Source: JBCBZH01 sp039815415
GTDB lineage: Bacteria; Bacteroidota; Rhodothermia; Rhodothermales; Rubricoccaceae
DNA: 12,080 bases
NCBI GenBank assembly: GCA_039815415.1
Contig: JBCBZH010000115.1
Span: 1-12,080 of the forward strand
Direction: 5' to 3'
Part shown: positions 1 through 6,164 of the stretch, piece after piece
Layout: every line of letters starts with the position of its first letter
Position numbering within the stretch: position 1 is the stretch's first letter
Notes under the pieces: model-generated
The model's database searches: none
Seen by the model: only the letters and a program-made list of their open reading frames with translations
Told to the model about the DNA's origin: nothing
Position numbers and translations under genes: made by a program

Positions 1-1453
1 ACGTCTTGAGCACCCACGCGGCGAAGAACGCCATCACGGTACCCAGGATGTAGAGCGCGAACATGGCGAAGCCCTGATAGCCGATCACCCCAAAGAAGGC
101 GCCTGCAGGGATGAATGCCGCGATGAACAGCGTGTAGACCGGCAGCCGCGCCGAGCACGCCATCAGCGGCGTCACCATGATGGTGATGATGCGGTCGCGC
201 TCGTTGTCCAGCGTGCGGGCGGCCATGATGGCGGGGATGGCGCACGCGAACGCGCTCAGCAGCGGTACGATGCTCGCCCCCGAGAGCCCCAAGCGCCGCA
301 TCAGGCGGTCGGTGATGAAGGCCACGCGCGTCATGTAGCCCGTGTCCTCCATGATTCCGAGAAACAGGAACAGCAGCAGGATCTGGGGGAAGAACACCAC
401 CACGTTGCCCACGCCCGCGATGATGCCGTCGGCCACGAGGTCCTCCACCCAACCGTCTGGCAGAGCCGCCCGTGCGCCATCGGAGAGTAGCGCGATGCCA
501 GCCTCGATCAGGTCCATCGCCGGGACGGCCCACGAAAACACCGCCTGGAAGATGACCGCGAGGATCGCCAGGAACAGCATCGGCCCCCACACGCGGTGCG
601 TGAGCACGGCATCGATCTTGTCCGAGATCGTCTGTTCCGAGCCATCGCCTCCGCGGGAGACGACGGCGTCGGCGAGGGGCGAGAGCCAGCCGTAGCGGGC
701 CATCATCTCGGCCTGCGCGTACGGCACGTTGCGCGTCGCCAGCTCGTCGCGAGTGGCGAGGACAGCGGCGTGGAAGTCCGGATCCTGCTCGGCGTAGGGT
801 GCGAGCATGGCATCGGCGGTGAGCGCCGCCAGCGCGTCGAACTGGCGACGGCGCGCACTCAGGTCGGGAGCCTCGAGATGGCGAGACAGCTCCTCCACCG
901 CGCTCTGCACAGCGGGCATGAGCGTCCAGCCCGGCGCCGGAGGCGGCGCGGGGATGGTCTCGAGGGCGTCCACGAGCGCGTCCATCCCCTGCTTTCGGCG
1001 TGCCACGAGGGGCACCACCGGCACGCCGAGGCGTTCCGCCAGCGCGTCCGCGTCGATCGCCAGTCCGGCCTCCTCGGCGGCGTCCATCATGTTGAGCGCG
1101 ACCACCACCGGCAGACCAAGGTCCAGGATCTGCGTGGAGAGGTAGAGGTTGCGCTCCAGGTTGGTGGCGTCCACCACGCACACGACCACGTCTGGCGCGG
1201 CCTCGCCCTCCATGCGGCCTGTCAGAACGTCGTAGGCCACGCGCTCGTCGAGCGAGCGGGGCGTGAGGCTGTACGTGCCCGGGAGGTCGATCACCTCCAC
1301 GTCGGGGTGCCCCACCAGCCGCCCCGTCTTGCGCTCGACCGTCACGCCCGCGTAGTTCGCCACCTTCTGTCGCAGCCCCGTCAGCAGGTTGAAGACGGTC
1401 GTTTTGCCGACGTTCGGGTTGCCCGCCAGCGCGATGCGTTCCGGGCGGACCAT
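1..1453 (-). CDS. feoB: Ferrous iron transporter FeoB, 3' end cut by window edge
   Basis: FeoB is the inner-membrane Fe(II) permease with a cytosolic N-terminal G domain. Translating the minus strand gives 484 uninterrupted residues. Visible are the P-loop GNPNVGKT (about residues 11-18), the switch region ANYAGVT (about 32-38), DLPG (57-60) and NMMD (121-124). A helical spacer follows, then hydrophobic segments with the FeoB Gate-type stretch containing SAFACAIPAIMAARTL and, further on, MVTPLMACSARLPVY. The remainder of the C-terminal membrane domain lies beyond position 1. I chose ATG at 1453, six codons before the G1 region. A GTG at 1474 overlaps the feoA stop as GTGA and would add seven residues, so translational coupling to feoA is likely either way. 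It is the last visible gene of the feoA-feoA-feoB operon. Family identification is secure; the exact start is not. Confidence 0.97.
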   Translation of the reverse strand, partial: MVRPERIALAGNPNVGKTTVFNLLTGLRQKVANYAGVTVERKTGRLVGHPDVEVIDLPGTYSLTPRSLDERVAYDVLTGRMEGEAAPDVVVCVVDATNLERNLYLSTQILDLGLPVVVALNMMDAAEEAGLAIDADALAERLGVPVVPLVARRKQGMDALVDALETIPAPPPAPGWTLMPAVQSAVEELSRHLEAPDLSARRRQFDALAALTADAMLAPYAEQDPDFHAAVLATRDELATRNVPYAQAEMMARYGWLSPLADAVVSRGGDGSEQTISDKIDAVLTHRVWGPMLFLAILAVIFQAVFSWAVPAMDLIEAGIALLSDGARAALPDGWVEDLVADGIIAGVGNVVVFFPQILLLFLFLGIMEDTGYMTRVAFITDRLMRRLGLSGASIVPLLSAFACAIPAIMAARTLDNERDRIITIMVTPLMACSARLPVYTLFIAAFIPAGAFFGVIGYQGFAMFALYILGTVMAFFAAWVLKT

Positions 1454-1470
1454 GACGGGGATGTCCTCGA

Positions 1471-1695
1471 TCACGACCGCTCGATCTGCACGTGGGCCGC
1501 TTCGCTCCGACGCAGCGACAGGTGGAAGCCGCGCACGCGTACATCGATGGGGTCACCGAGGGGCGCCACACGAACCACCTCGACCTGCGTTCCAGGGATC
1601 AGGCCCATCTCCAGGAGGCGTCCCGGCGGATCATCGGTGGAGTAGCCCGTCACGGTTGCACGTGTGCCGGGGCTCAGCTCACCCAGCGTCGGCAT
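1471..1695 (-). CDS. feoA: FeoA-domain protein (74 aa), adjacent to FeoB
   Basis: This is a small cytosolic SH3-like protein that associates with FeoB and is needed for efficient Fe(II) uptake in known systems. The sequence shows the FeoA pattern: GELSPGTRATV near the N terminus, LLEMGLIPGTQVEVVR in the middle, PLGDPIDVRVRG, and a C-terminal LSLRRSEAAHVQI strand. The length is normal for a single FeoA domain. The ATG at 1695 has a GAGG about six bases upstream, one of the few plausible ribosome-binding sites in this window. The gene overlaps the 3' end of the upstream FeoA paralogue by 17 bp and meets the start region of feoB, which argues for one transcript. Confidence 0.93.
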   Translation of the reverse strand: MPTLGELSPGTRATVTGYSTDDPPGRLLEMGLIPGTQVEVVRVAPLGDPIDVRVRGFHLSLRRSEAAHVQIERS

Positions 1696-1927
1696 GGTCG
1701 TCCTCGACCGCGAACAGGTTCATCGCCACCTCGCGCTGGAGCGCCAGCCGACAGGAGCCGATGCCGACGATACACGTCGCCGCGTTGCCGAGCACACACA
1801 CGCGGCAGCCCTCGCGCAGCCCCAAGTCTCGCAGCCGCGCCGCCTCGTCGTCATCGACGGCGAGCGTGCTCAGCCGAACGAATCGTCCGCGGCTGAAGCA
1901 GGTGAGCGGGGCGCTGGCAGGGTTCAT
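1679..1927 (-). CDS. Second, cysteine-rich FeoA-domain protein (82 aa)
   Basis: This is a FeoA-type protein distinct from its neighbour. It has the core pattern ARLRDLGLREGCRV-, then a central GNAATCIVGIGSCRLALQRE segment, ending in a beta strand MNLFAV and an acidic tail. It carries five cysteines (about residues 10, 41, 44, 52, 59), while the adjacent FeoA has none. That could mean metal or redox sensing, but this is inference. It is the first gene of the feo operon and overlaps the next by 17 bp. The ATG at 1927 has no clear Shine-Dalgarno. Two FeoA-domain ORFs in tandem before feoB is a known arrangement in several phyla, so duplication rather than annotation error is likely. Confidence 0.85.
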   Translation of the reverse strand: MNPASAPLTCFSRGRFVRLSTLAVDDDEAARLRDLGLREGCRVCVLGNAATCIVGIGSCRLALQREVAMNLFAVEDDHADAG

Positions 1928-1960
1928 CCAGTCGAGGCCGGGTGCGCGAGAGTGTCAATG

Positions 1961-1973
1961 TAGATCCAATCTA
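1961..1973. promoter_or_regulatory. Possible operator/promoter of the feo operon
   Basis: A short A/T-rich island in otherwise GC-rich DNA holds a perfect 5-bp inverted repeat, TAGAT-CCA-ATCTA. It starts 34 bp upstream of the first feo start codon. On the minus strand the same bases read TTTAGATTGGATCTA, which resembles the dyad operators of DtxR/IdeR/MntR-type metalloregulators. The stretch TAGATTGG differs by one base from the Bacteroidota -7 element TAnnTTTG. No convincing -33 TTG is seen. An iron-responsive role is plausible for a feo operon but rests on position and symmetry only. Confidence 0.3.
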
Positions 1974-2009
1974 AATGGAATGTCGTATCCGTCCGTGAAA
2001 ACCTCATCC

Positions 2010-2027
2010 CGCCAGCTCGAGCTGGCG
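2010..2027. repeat. 18-bp perfect palindrome made of two copies of the iterated motif
   Basis: The bases CGCCAGCTCGAGCTGGCG read the same on both strands. They consist of two head-to-head GAGCTGGCG copies meeting at a central CTCGAG. The palindrome lies in the 132-bp gap between the 3' end of the thioesterase gene and the 5' end of the feo operon, both on the minus strand. There is no loop and only TTTT about 10 bases beyond it on the minus strand, so an ordinary intrinsic terminator is a weak explanation, although cruciform or partial hairpin formation is possible. Confidence 0.85.
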
Positions 2028-2059
2028 CCTCTCTGTCTCCTTCCTGTTCGCCACAGGCG

Positions 2060-2470
2060 TTATCTCCGTCCGTCCATCGGTACCACCGCGAGGGTACAGC
2101 GCGAAATGCAGATCAGCTTCTCGTCCTCGTCTCGGATCTCGACCTGCCAGACGGCCGTCGAGCGCCCGGTGTAGACGGGCGTGCCGGTGGCGGTGAGCAT
2201 CCCGCTCTGCTTGGGTCGCAGGTGGTTGGCGTTGATCTCCATGCCGAATGTGATGAAGCCCTCGGGCGCAGCCAGGTAGGCGCCCACGCTCGCCACGGTC
2301 TCCGCCAGCGCGACCGACGCGCCGCCGTGCAGGTACCCGAGCGGCTGGTGATGGCGCGGCTCTACGGGCATGGTGGCGACCAGCCGTTCCGCCGAGGCTT
2401 CCACGATCTCGATGCCGAGCGTGGTGCCGAGCGTTTCGCGGCGGGGGAAGTCGTCGAGGGTCTTGGGCAT
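2060..2470 (-). CDS. menI: Hotdog-fold acyl-CoA thioesterase, MenI/YdiI type (136 aa)
   Basis: This is a probable cytosolic thioesterase of the PaaI/YdiI hotdog family, which includes 1,4-dihydroxy-2-naphthoyl-CoA hydrolase (MenI) of menaquinone synthesis. The match to E. coli YdiI is visible along the whole length: TMPVEPRHHQPLG, LHGGASVALAETVAS, GMEINANHLRP, and VWQVEIRDEDEKLICISR. The predicted catalytic acid is Glu57 in ALAE, with the HGG at 48-50 lining the active site. I start at the ATG at 2470 because it yields the normal family length; an open extension to 2650 is low-complexity and lies across a hairpin. No Shine-Dalgarno is seen. Menaquinone is the usual quinone of this phylum, so MenI is a sensible role, but related enzymes hydrolyse other acyl-CoAs. 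Family 0.95, exact substrate about 0.5. Confidence 0.9.
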   Translation of the reverse strand: MPKTLDDFPRRETLGTTLGIEIVEASAERLVATMPVEPRHHQPLGYLHGGASVALAETVASVGAYLAAPEGFITFGMEINANHLRPKQSGMLTATGTPVYTGRSTAVWQVEIRDEDEKLICISRCTLAVVPMDGRR

Positions 2471-2534
2471 AGGGACCAGAGGGCAGCGAGCAAGGGAGAA
2501 GATCGCCAGCTCGAGAGACGAGGGTGAAGCGTGC

Positions 2535-2585
2535 GGAGAAGATGGAGGGTGTGGAGAAATCCTCTCCACCCTTTCCATCCTCTCC
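2535..2585 (+). other. Long imperfect hairpin followed by T5, between divergent genes
   Basis: Arms 2535-2557 and 2563-2585 can pair with 19 Watson-Crick pairs of 23 plus two G-T pairs. The fully paired blocks are GGAGA/TCTCC, GATGGA/TCCATC and GTGGAGA/TCTCCAC, closed by a 5-base loop. TTTTT follows at 2591-2595 on the plus strand, so it looks like an intrinsic terminator or attenuator for plus-strand transcription. It sits in the 225-bp gap between the thioesterase (minus) and the small membrane protein (plus), where no plus-strand gene ends. That makes a leader attenuator or a repeat element as likely as a simple terminator. Confidence 0.55.
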
Positions 2586-2695
2586 AGCCCTTTTTCTCCC
2601 GTCGCGCCGCCATCGAGCTGGTGAGTGCATCTTTGGCACTCTGCCATCATTTGGGCAGGAGGATCGTCTCCTCCGCTCTCGATTCTCCGCCTGCC

Positions 2696-3052
2696 ATGTT
2701 CGACGCAATCCGTGAGTGGTTCCTCAGCCTCGGGGCCGAGTATGGCGTCAACCCGTTGATCTTCGGCGCGATCTACGTTGGCGCCATCCCGTTCTTTTCG
2801 CTGTCGGTAGCGTGGCTCGTGCGGAATGCGCGGCGCGGCAAGAGCGTGGCGGTGCCCGCGCTGGCGGCGGGATTCTTCTTCATCTCGGCCTACCTCTACC
2901 TGATCGTGGCCGGGAAGAACGTGCCGTGGTGGGTGTACGCCTTCGTGGCCGTGCTGGTGATCGGCGGGGCGTGGTCCACGGTCCGGTCGGTGCGGCAGAA
3001 GGTGGCCGCTGCTCGAGCTGAGGAGGCCGCCAGTTCGATACCCTCAACCTGA
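2696..3052 (+). CDS. Small three-helix membrane protein of unknown function (118 aa)
   Basis: I do not recognise a specific family. The sequence has an amphipathic N terminus (MFDAIREWFLSLG) and three hydrophobic stretches suited to membrane helices at about 20-42, 52-72 and 76-96. Basic residues (RNARRGK) lie between the first two helices, and an Arg/Lys/Ala/Glu-rich cytosolic-looking tail follows the third. The ATG at 2696 removes a long arginine-rich upstream extension that looks non-coding. The hydrophobic pattern and absence of stop codons support a real gene. It is divergent from the thioesterase gene and convergent with deoB, with 22 bp between the stops and no evident terminator. Confidence 0.8.
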   Translation: MFDAIREWFLSLGAEYGVNPLIFGAIYVGAIPFFSLSVAWLVRNARRGKSVAVPALAAGFFFISAYLYLIVAGKNVPWWVYAFVAVLVIGGAWSTVRSVRQKVAAARAEEAASSIPST

Positions 3053-3074
3053 AGTCGTCCGGGTAGGAGTGGGT

Positions 3075-4229
3075 TCAGACAAAGGAAGCTCCAGGCCCAC
3101 TCCAGGGGACGCCGAAGTGTGCCGCAATGGTAGCGGCGTGGTCCGCGAACGTCTCGCGCGTGCCGAGGTCTCCGGGCTGGCGACCGTACAGCAGCACCGG
3201 GACGAGTTCGCGCGTGTGGTCGGTGCCGGGGACCGTTGGGTCGTTGCCGTGATCGGCGGTCAGAAGCAGGCGCCCGCCCTCCGGAAGCGCGGCCTCCAGT
3301 TCAGGGAGTGCGGCGTCGAAGGCTTCGAGGGCGGCGGCGTAGCCCGGCGCGTCGTTGCGGTGGCCGTACAACTCGTCGAAGTCCACGAGGTTGGTCCAGA
3401 TGAACGTGGGCCTCGAGCTGGCGACGGCTTCACGGATGGCGTCCAGCGTAGCCCGGATGCCGTCGGCGTTGCCGCTCGTCTTGATCTCATCGTCCACGCC
3501 CTGCCCTGCGAACAGGCTGGCGATCTTGCCGATGGCGACGGTGCGGACGCCCGCTTGCTGAAGCACATCGAGCACCGTCGGACAGGTAGGGGCGAGGGAG
3601 AAGTCCTTGCGCTTGGCCGAGATTCGCTCGTAGGCACCGTCGGTGCCCGTGAAGGGCCGTGCGATGACCCGCCCAACGGCGTGCTCGCCCACGCAGATGG
3701 TGTCGCGAGCCACGCGGCACATCGCGTAGAGGTGGTCGAGCGGAATCGTGTCCACATGCGCAGCGATCTGGAAAACGCTGTCTGCCGACGTGTAGACGAT
3801 GGGGCGGCCCGTTTGCTCGTGCTCCGCGCCGAACTCTGCGATCACGGCGGTCCCCGAGGTCGGACGGTTCGCCAGCACGCCGTCCACGCCTGCGGCCTCA
3901 CAGAACGCCTTGATCACATCCATCGGGAAGCCGTCGGGGTAGGTCGGGAACGGTGTCTCGAGCGTGAGCCCGGCCAGCTCCCAGTGGCCCGTGGTGGAGT
4001 CCTTGCCCACCGCAGTCTCCGTCATCCGGCCCCAGGCCGCAACAGGTGACTCGGGTGTCGCCAGCCCGTCGACGAGCTGGCCGAGTCCCCAGCGGGTCAA
4101 GTTGGGCAGCGTTGGTTTGAGCTGGCGGACGACGTGCCCGAGCGTGTCGGCGCCGAGATCGCCGTAGGCGTCAGCGTCCGGGGCGTCGCCCACGCCCGCG
4201 CCGTCCAGCACCATCGAGACAAACAGCAT
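3075..4229 (-). CDS. deoB: Phosphopentomutase (384 aa)
   Basis: DeoB interconverts (deoxy)ribose 1-phosphate and 5-phosphate in nucleoside salvage, in the cytosol, using two Mn2+ ions. It belongs to the alkaline phosphatase superfamily. Visible metal-site and catalytic elements are Asp9 in VLDGAGVGDAPDA, the phospho-accepting Thr80 in KDSTTGHWE, the NLVDFDELYGHRND stretch (about 280-293), ADHGNDPT (Asp326, His327) and GTDHTRE (His338). The length is close to the usual 390-400. The ATG at 4229 follows the stop of the upstream gene by 3 bp, so the two are almost certainly co-transcribed. No nucleoside phosphorylase or deoxyribose-phosphate aldolase gene is adjacent, so this is not a classical deo operon. 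Confidence 0.97.
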   Translation of the reverse strand: MLFVSMVLDGAGVGDAPDADAYGDLGADTLGHVVRQLKPTLPNLTRWGLGQLVDGLATPESPVAAWGRMTETAVGKDSTTGHWELAGLTLETPFPTYPDGFPMDVIKAFCEAAGVDGVLANRPTSGTAVIAEFGAEHEQTGRPIVYTSADSVFQIAAHVDTIPLDHLYAMCRVARDTICVGEHAVGRVIARPFTGTDGAYERISAKRKDFSLAPTCPTVLDVLQQAGVRTVAIGKIASLFAGQGVDDEIKTSGNADGIRATLDAIREAVASSRPTFIWTNLVDFDELYGHRNDAPGYAAALEAFDAALPELEAALPEGGRLLLTADHGNDPTVPGTDHTRELVPVLLYGRQPGDLGTRETFADHAATIAAHFGVPWSGPGASFV

Positions 4230-4232
4230 GGG

Positions 4233-5588
4233 CTAGGCGCTGGCGACGGACAGCCCGCCGCCCTGGTGGTAGGCCTCTTCCAACGCTTCGGTGGCGGCGG
4301 CGCGAATGGCGTCTGGATCCTCTGTGACGGAAGGCACCAGCCCGACGAGCAGCGGGGGTTCAGTGTCGGCGAGGGCGGCGGCCCAGGCGAGAGCGTCGTC
4401 GGCGCTGGCGTGCAGGAAAACGCCCAGCAGGAGGTCGCCGAACGGCTCGACGGCACAGACGGCCTCGCCCTCGAGGCGTTCACGCAGATCCGCTTCGGCC
4501 TTCGCGACGCGCTCGGGGTCGCCCCGGAGCACGGCGTCGGCAGCAGCGAGCGTCACCAGCCCGAAGGCTAGAGGGTGATCCGCCTCCTTCGCAGCGTCGA
4601 GCTGGCGCTGGATGACCACGGCACGAGGGAGAACGGAGTCGTCGTGCGAGCTGGCGTCTTCATCCGAGGTCTCGGGAGCATCGTCAGACGCGCGAGTGGC
4701 GTCTTCAGTCTCTTCTCCGTCGGACGAGCTGGCGGATGTGGTCTCCTCATCGGAGGCCTCCTCGTCAGGCGGAGGAGCGTCGCCCGTCTCGCTGTTGGCA
4801 TCGTCGAGGTGAGAGAGGGCGGCCAGGAGGTCGCCGTAGCGAGCGATGAGCGCCAGCGCGTCGTCGCTGAGCTCCTCCTCGTCTGGCGGGACATCAGCCA
4901 CGAGGAGCACGCGGCGAGCAGGCGGCTCGGCCAGGGCTCGGGCGACGGCCTGGCCGACGGCGGCCTCGGGGTCGGCGTAGTAGCGCAGTGCGCGGCGCGA
5001 TTCCGGGCCGAGGATCGAGAGCACCGTGTCTTGCGGGACTTGGTGGAGCGGGTGGGCGTCGGCCTTCAGCGGCTTCGGCGTCCGCACGCCCGGCACGCCG
5101 ATCAGCGCGTCGATGGCGTAGGCATCGTCGTCGTGGCGCAGTACGGCTACACCACCACCGAGCGAGACGGCCAGCGAGCGGAGAAGAGGCTGAATGGCGT
5201 CGGCATTGTCGGTCCAGAGCGGGGAGTCCTGCCGCATGAAGGCGTCGTCGGGCTCGCTCGGCTTGGCTCGGGCCTTGGACACCGTTGAGATCAGGGCAGG
5301 CTCGGGCTGGCGTGGGGGAGGATCCGGCGAGGAGGACGGCGCTGGCGGACGGGAAGAGGTTTCGGGTGGGGAGGCGTTCTCGACCCGTGGCTCCGTGGCT
5401 GGGCGGACTTCCGACAGGCCGAGAGAAGCCAGATCATCGCTGCCGCCCGTGGCGGGACGCGTGGGTTTCGATGGGGTGGCGGATTGCTGGACCCAGACAT
5501 ACGCGCCCAGTCCAAGAACAACGACAACAAGGACAATCCAGAGGGTGGGAGTCACGCCGGGCGAGGGAGCGGAGGGCGAATCGGACAA
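4233..5588 (-). CDS. Membrane-anchored GAF-like / degenerate GGDEF-like protein (451 aa)
   Basis: No named family was recognised. From the N terminus: one membrane helix (about 14-34), a Pro/Ser/Thr-rich linker (35-118), an alpha/beta region with a GAF-like pattern (about 127-262, containing LAVSLGGGVAVLRHDDDAYAIDA in outline), a strongly acidic Asp/Glu/Ser/Thr insert (about 264-318), and a C-terminal region (319-450). The last resembles the GGDEF/nucleotidyl-cyclase fold: GDLLLGVFL where GGDEF would lie, a VGLVPSVTEDPDAI strand like the usual SIGIA segment, and ALEEAYHQGGG like the AD-AL-YxAK helix. The catalytic GGDEF residues are missing, so cyclase activity is unlikely. The start is uncertain: TTG at 5588 fits best, GTG at codon 12 is possible, and no ATG lies upstream in frame. 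Domain assignments are by eye. Confidence 0.75.
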   Translation of the reverse strand: MSDSPSAPSPGVTPTLWIVLVVVVLGLGAYVWVQQSATPSKPTRPATGGSDDLASLGLSEVRPATEPRVENASPPETSSRPPAPSSSPDPPPRQPEPALISTVSKARAKPSEPDDAFMRQDSPLWTDNADAIQPLLRSLAVSLGGGVAVLRHDDDAYAIDALIGVPGVRTPKPLKADAHPLHQVPQDTVLSILGPESRRALRYYADPEAAVGQAVARALAEPPARRVLLVADVPPDEEELSDDALALIARYGDLLAALSHLDDANSETGDAPPPDEEASDEETTSASSSDGEETEDATRASDDAPETSDEDASSHDDSVLPRAVVIQRQLDAAKEADHPLAFGLVTLAAADAVLRGDPERVAKAEADLRERLEGEAVCAVEPFGDLLLGVFLHASADDALAWAAALADTEPPLLVGLVPSVTEDPDAIRAAATEALEEAYHQGGGLSVASA

Positions 5589-5706
5589 GGTAGCCCGGCG
5601 GTGGGACGTTCGGCCAACCTCTGCCGGGCCACTGGTTGCGCTGCAATCAGGGCGCCCTCTAGCTTCGTCCTCCGTTTCGTCAACCCGATCCGCCTCAGAC
5701 CTCTAC

Positions 5707-6039
5707 ATGGAGACCTACTACAAGCCCGAGCACCTGCCCCGCTTTCCTGAGATCGGGGAGGGCTCGAAGCCGCTCGCCGACGCGTTTTTTAGCTACTACG
5801 GAAAGGTCTTCGAGGACGGCGCGCTGACAGCCCGCGAGAAGGCGCTGATCGCGCTGGCGGTCGCCCATACGGTCCAGTGTCCGTACTGCATCGACGCCTA
5901 CACGCAGGACTCGATGGCGAAGGGAGCCGACCTGGAGCAGATGACAGAGGCGGTTCATGTAGCGTGCGCCATCCGGGGCGGCGCCTCGCTCGTCCACGGT
6001 CTCCAGATGATGGACGGCGCCAAGGCACAGATGATGTGA
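5707..6039 (+). CDS. Arsenosugar-biosynthesis-associated AhpD/peroxidase-like protein (110 aa)
   Basis: A small protein of the AhpD/carboxymuconolactone decarboxylase superfamily. It has the pattern GALTAREKALIALAVAH (Glu44 in the AhpD position), then CPYC (Cys58, Cys61), then GADLEQMTEAVHVACAIRGG. The His four residues after the second Cys in AhpD is Tyr65 here. This form is the small partner found next to ArsS in bacterial arsenosugar loci; some homologues have selenocysteine in the redox motif, but this copy has Cys. The ATG at 5707 matches the usual start METYY; the frame is open far upstream but without family resemblance. It lies 125 bp before arsS on the same strand, suggesting co-transcription. 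Its biochemical role is not established; a thiol/redox function is inferred. Confidence 0.9.
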   Translation: METYYKPEHLPRFPEIGEGSKPLADAFFSYYGKVFEDGALTAREKALIALAVAHTVQCPYCIDAYTQDSMAKGADLEQMTEAVHVACAIRGGASLVHGLQMMDGAKAQMM

Positions 6040-6164
6040 GAAGAGGGATACGGGATTGAGGGAAGAGGGACTCTCCCTTGACCCTTCGCTTGTGTCCCTT
6101 CCTCCTGGTTGTTGTCGGCGTTCTCGCCAGCCTGTTTGTCTCCCATCACTCCACCACACGCTCG

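Noticed and set aside
596..1645. Long plus-strand open frame opposite feoB and feoA
   Set aside because: It is rich in Arg/His with no recognisable domain and lies antisense to clear FeoB/FeoA coding sequence; it is a product of high GC content.
3069..4049. Plus-strand open frame of 326 codons
   Set aside because: It is antisense to deoB, whose metal-site motifs are unambiguous; composition is typical of a shadow frame.
5593..5629. GCCCGGC/GCCGGGC inverted repeat between divergent genes
   Set aside because: A 7-bp GC-only match with a 23-base loop is easily expected in such GC-rich DNA.
6066..6078. AGGGA-CTC-TCCCT hairpin between the AhpD-like gene and arsS as a terminator
   Set aside because: The stem is only five pairs and no T tract follows; the two genes are more likely co-transcribed.
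6078..6164. N-terminal extension of ArsS with a signal-peptide-like segment
   Set aside because: It needs a TTG start, and a radical SAM enzyme with a 4Fe-4S cluster should be cytosolic; similarity to ArsS begins after the ATG at 6165.
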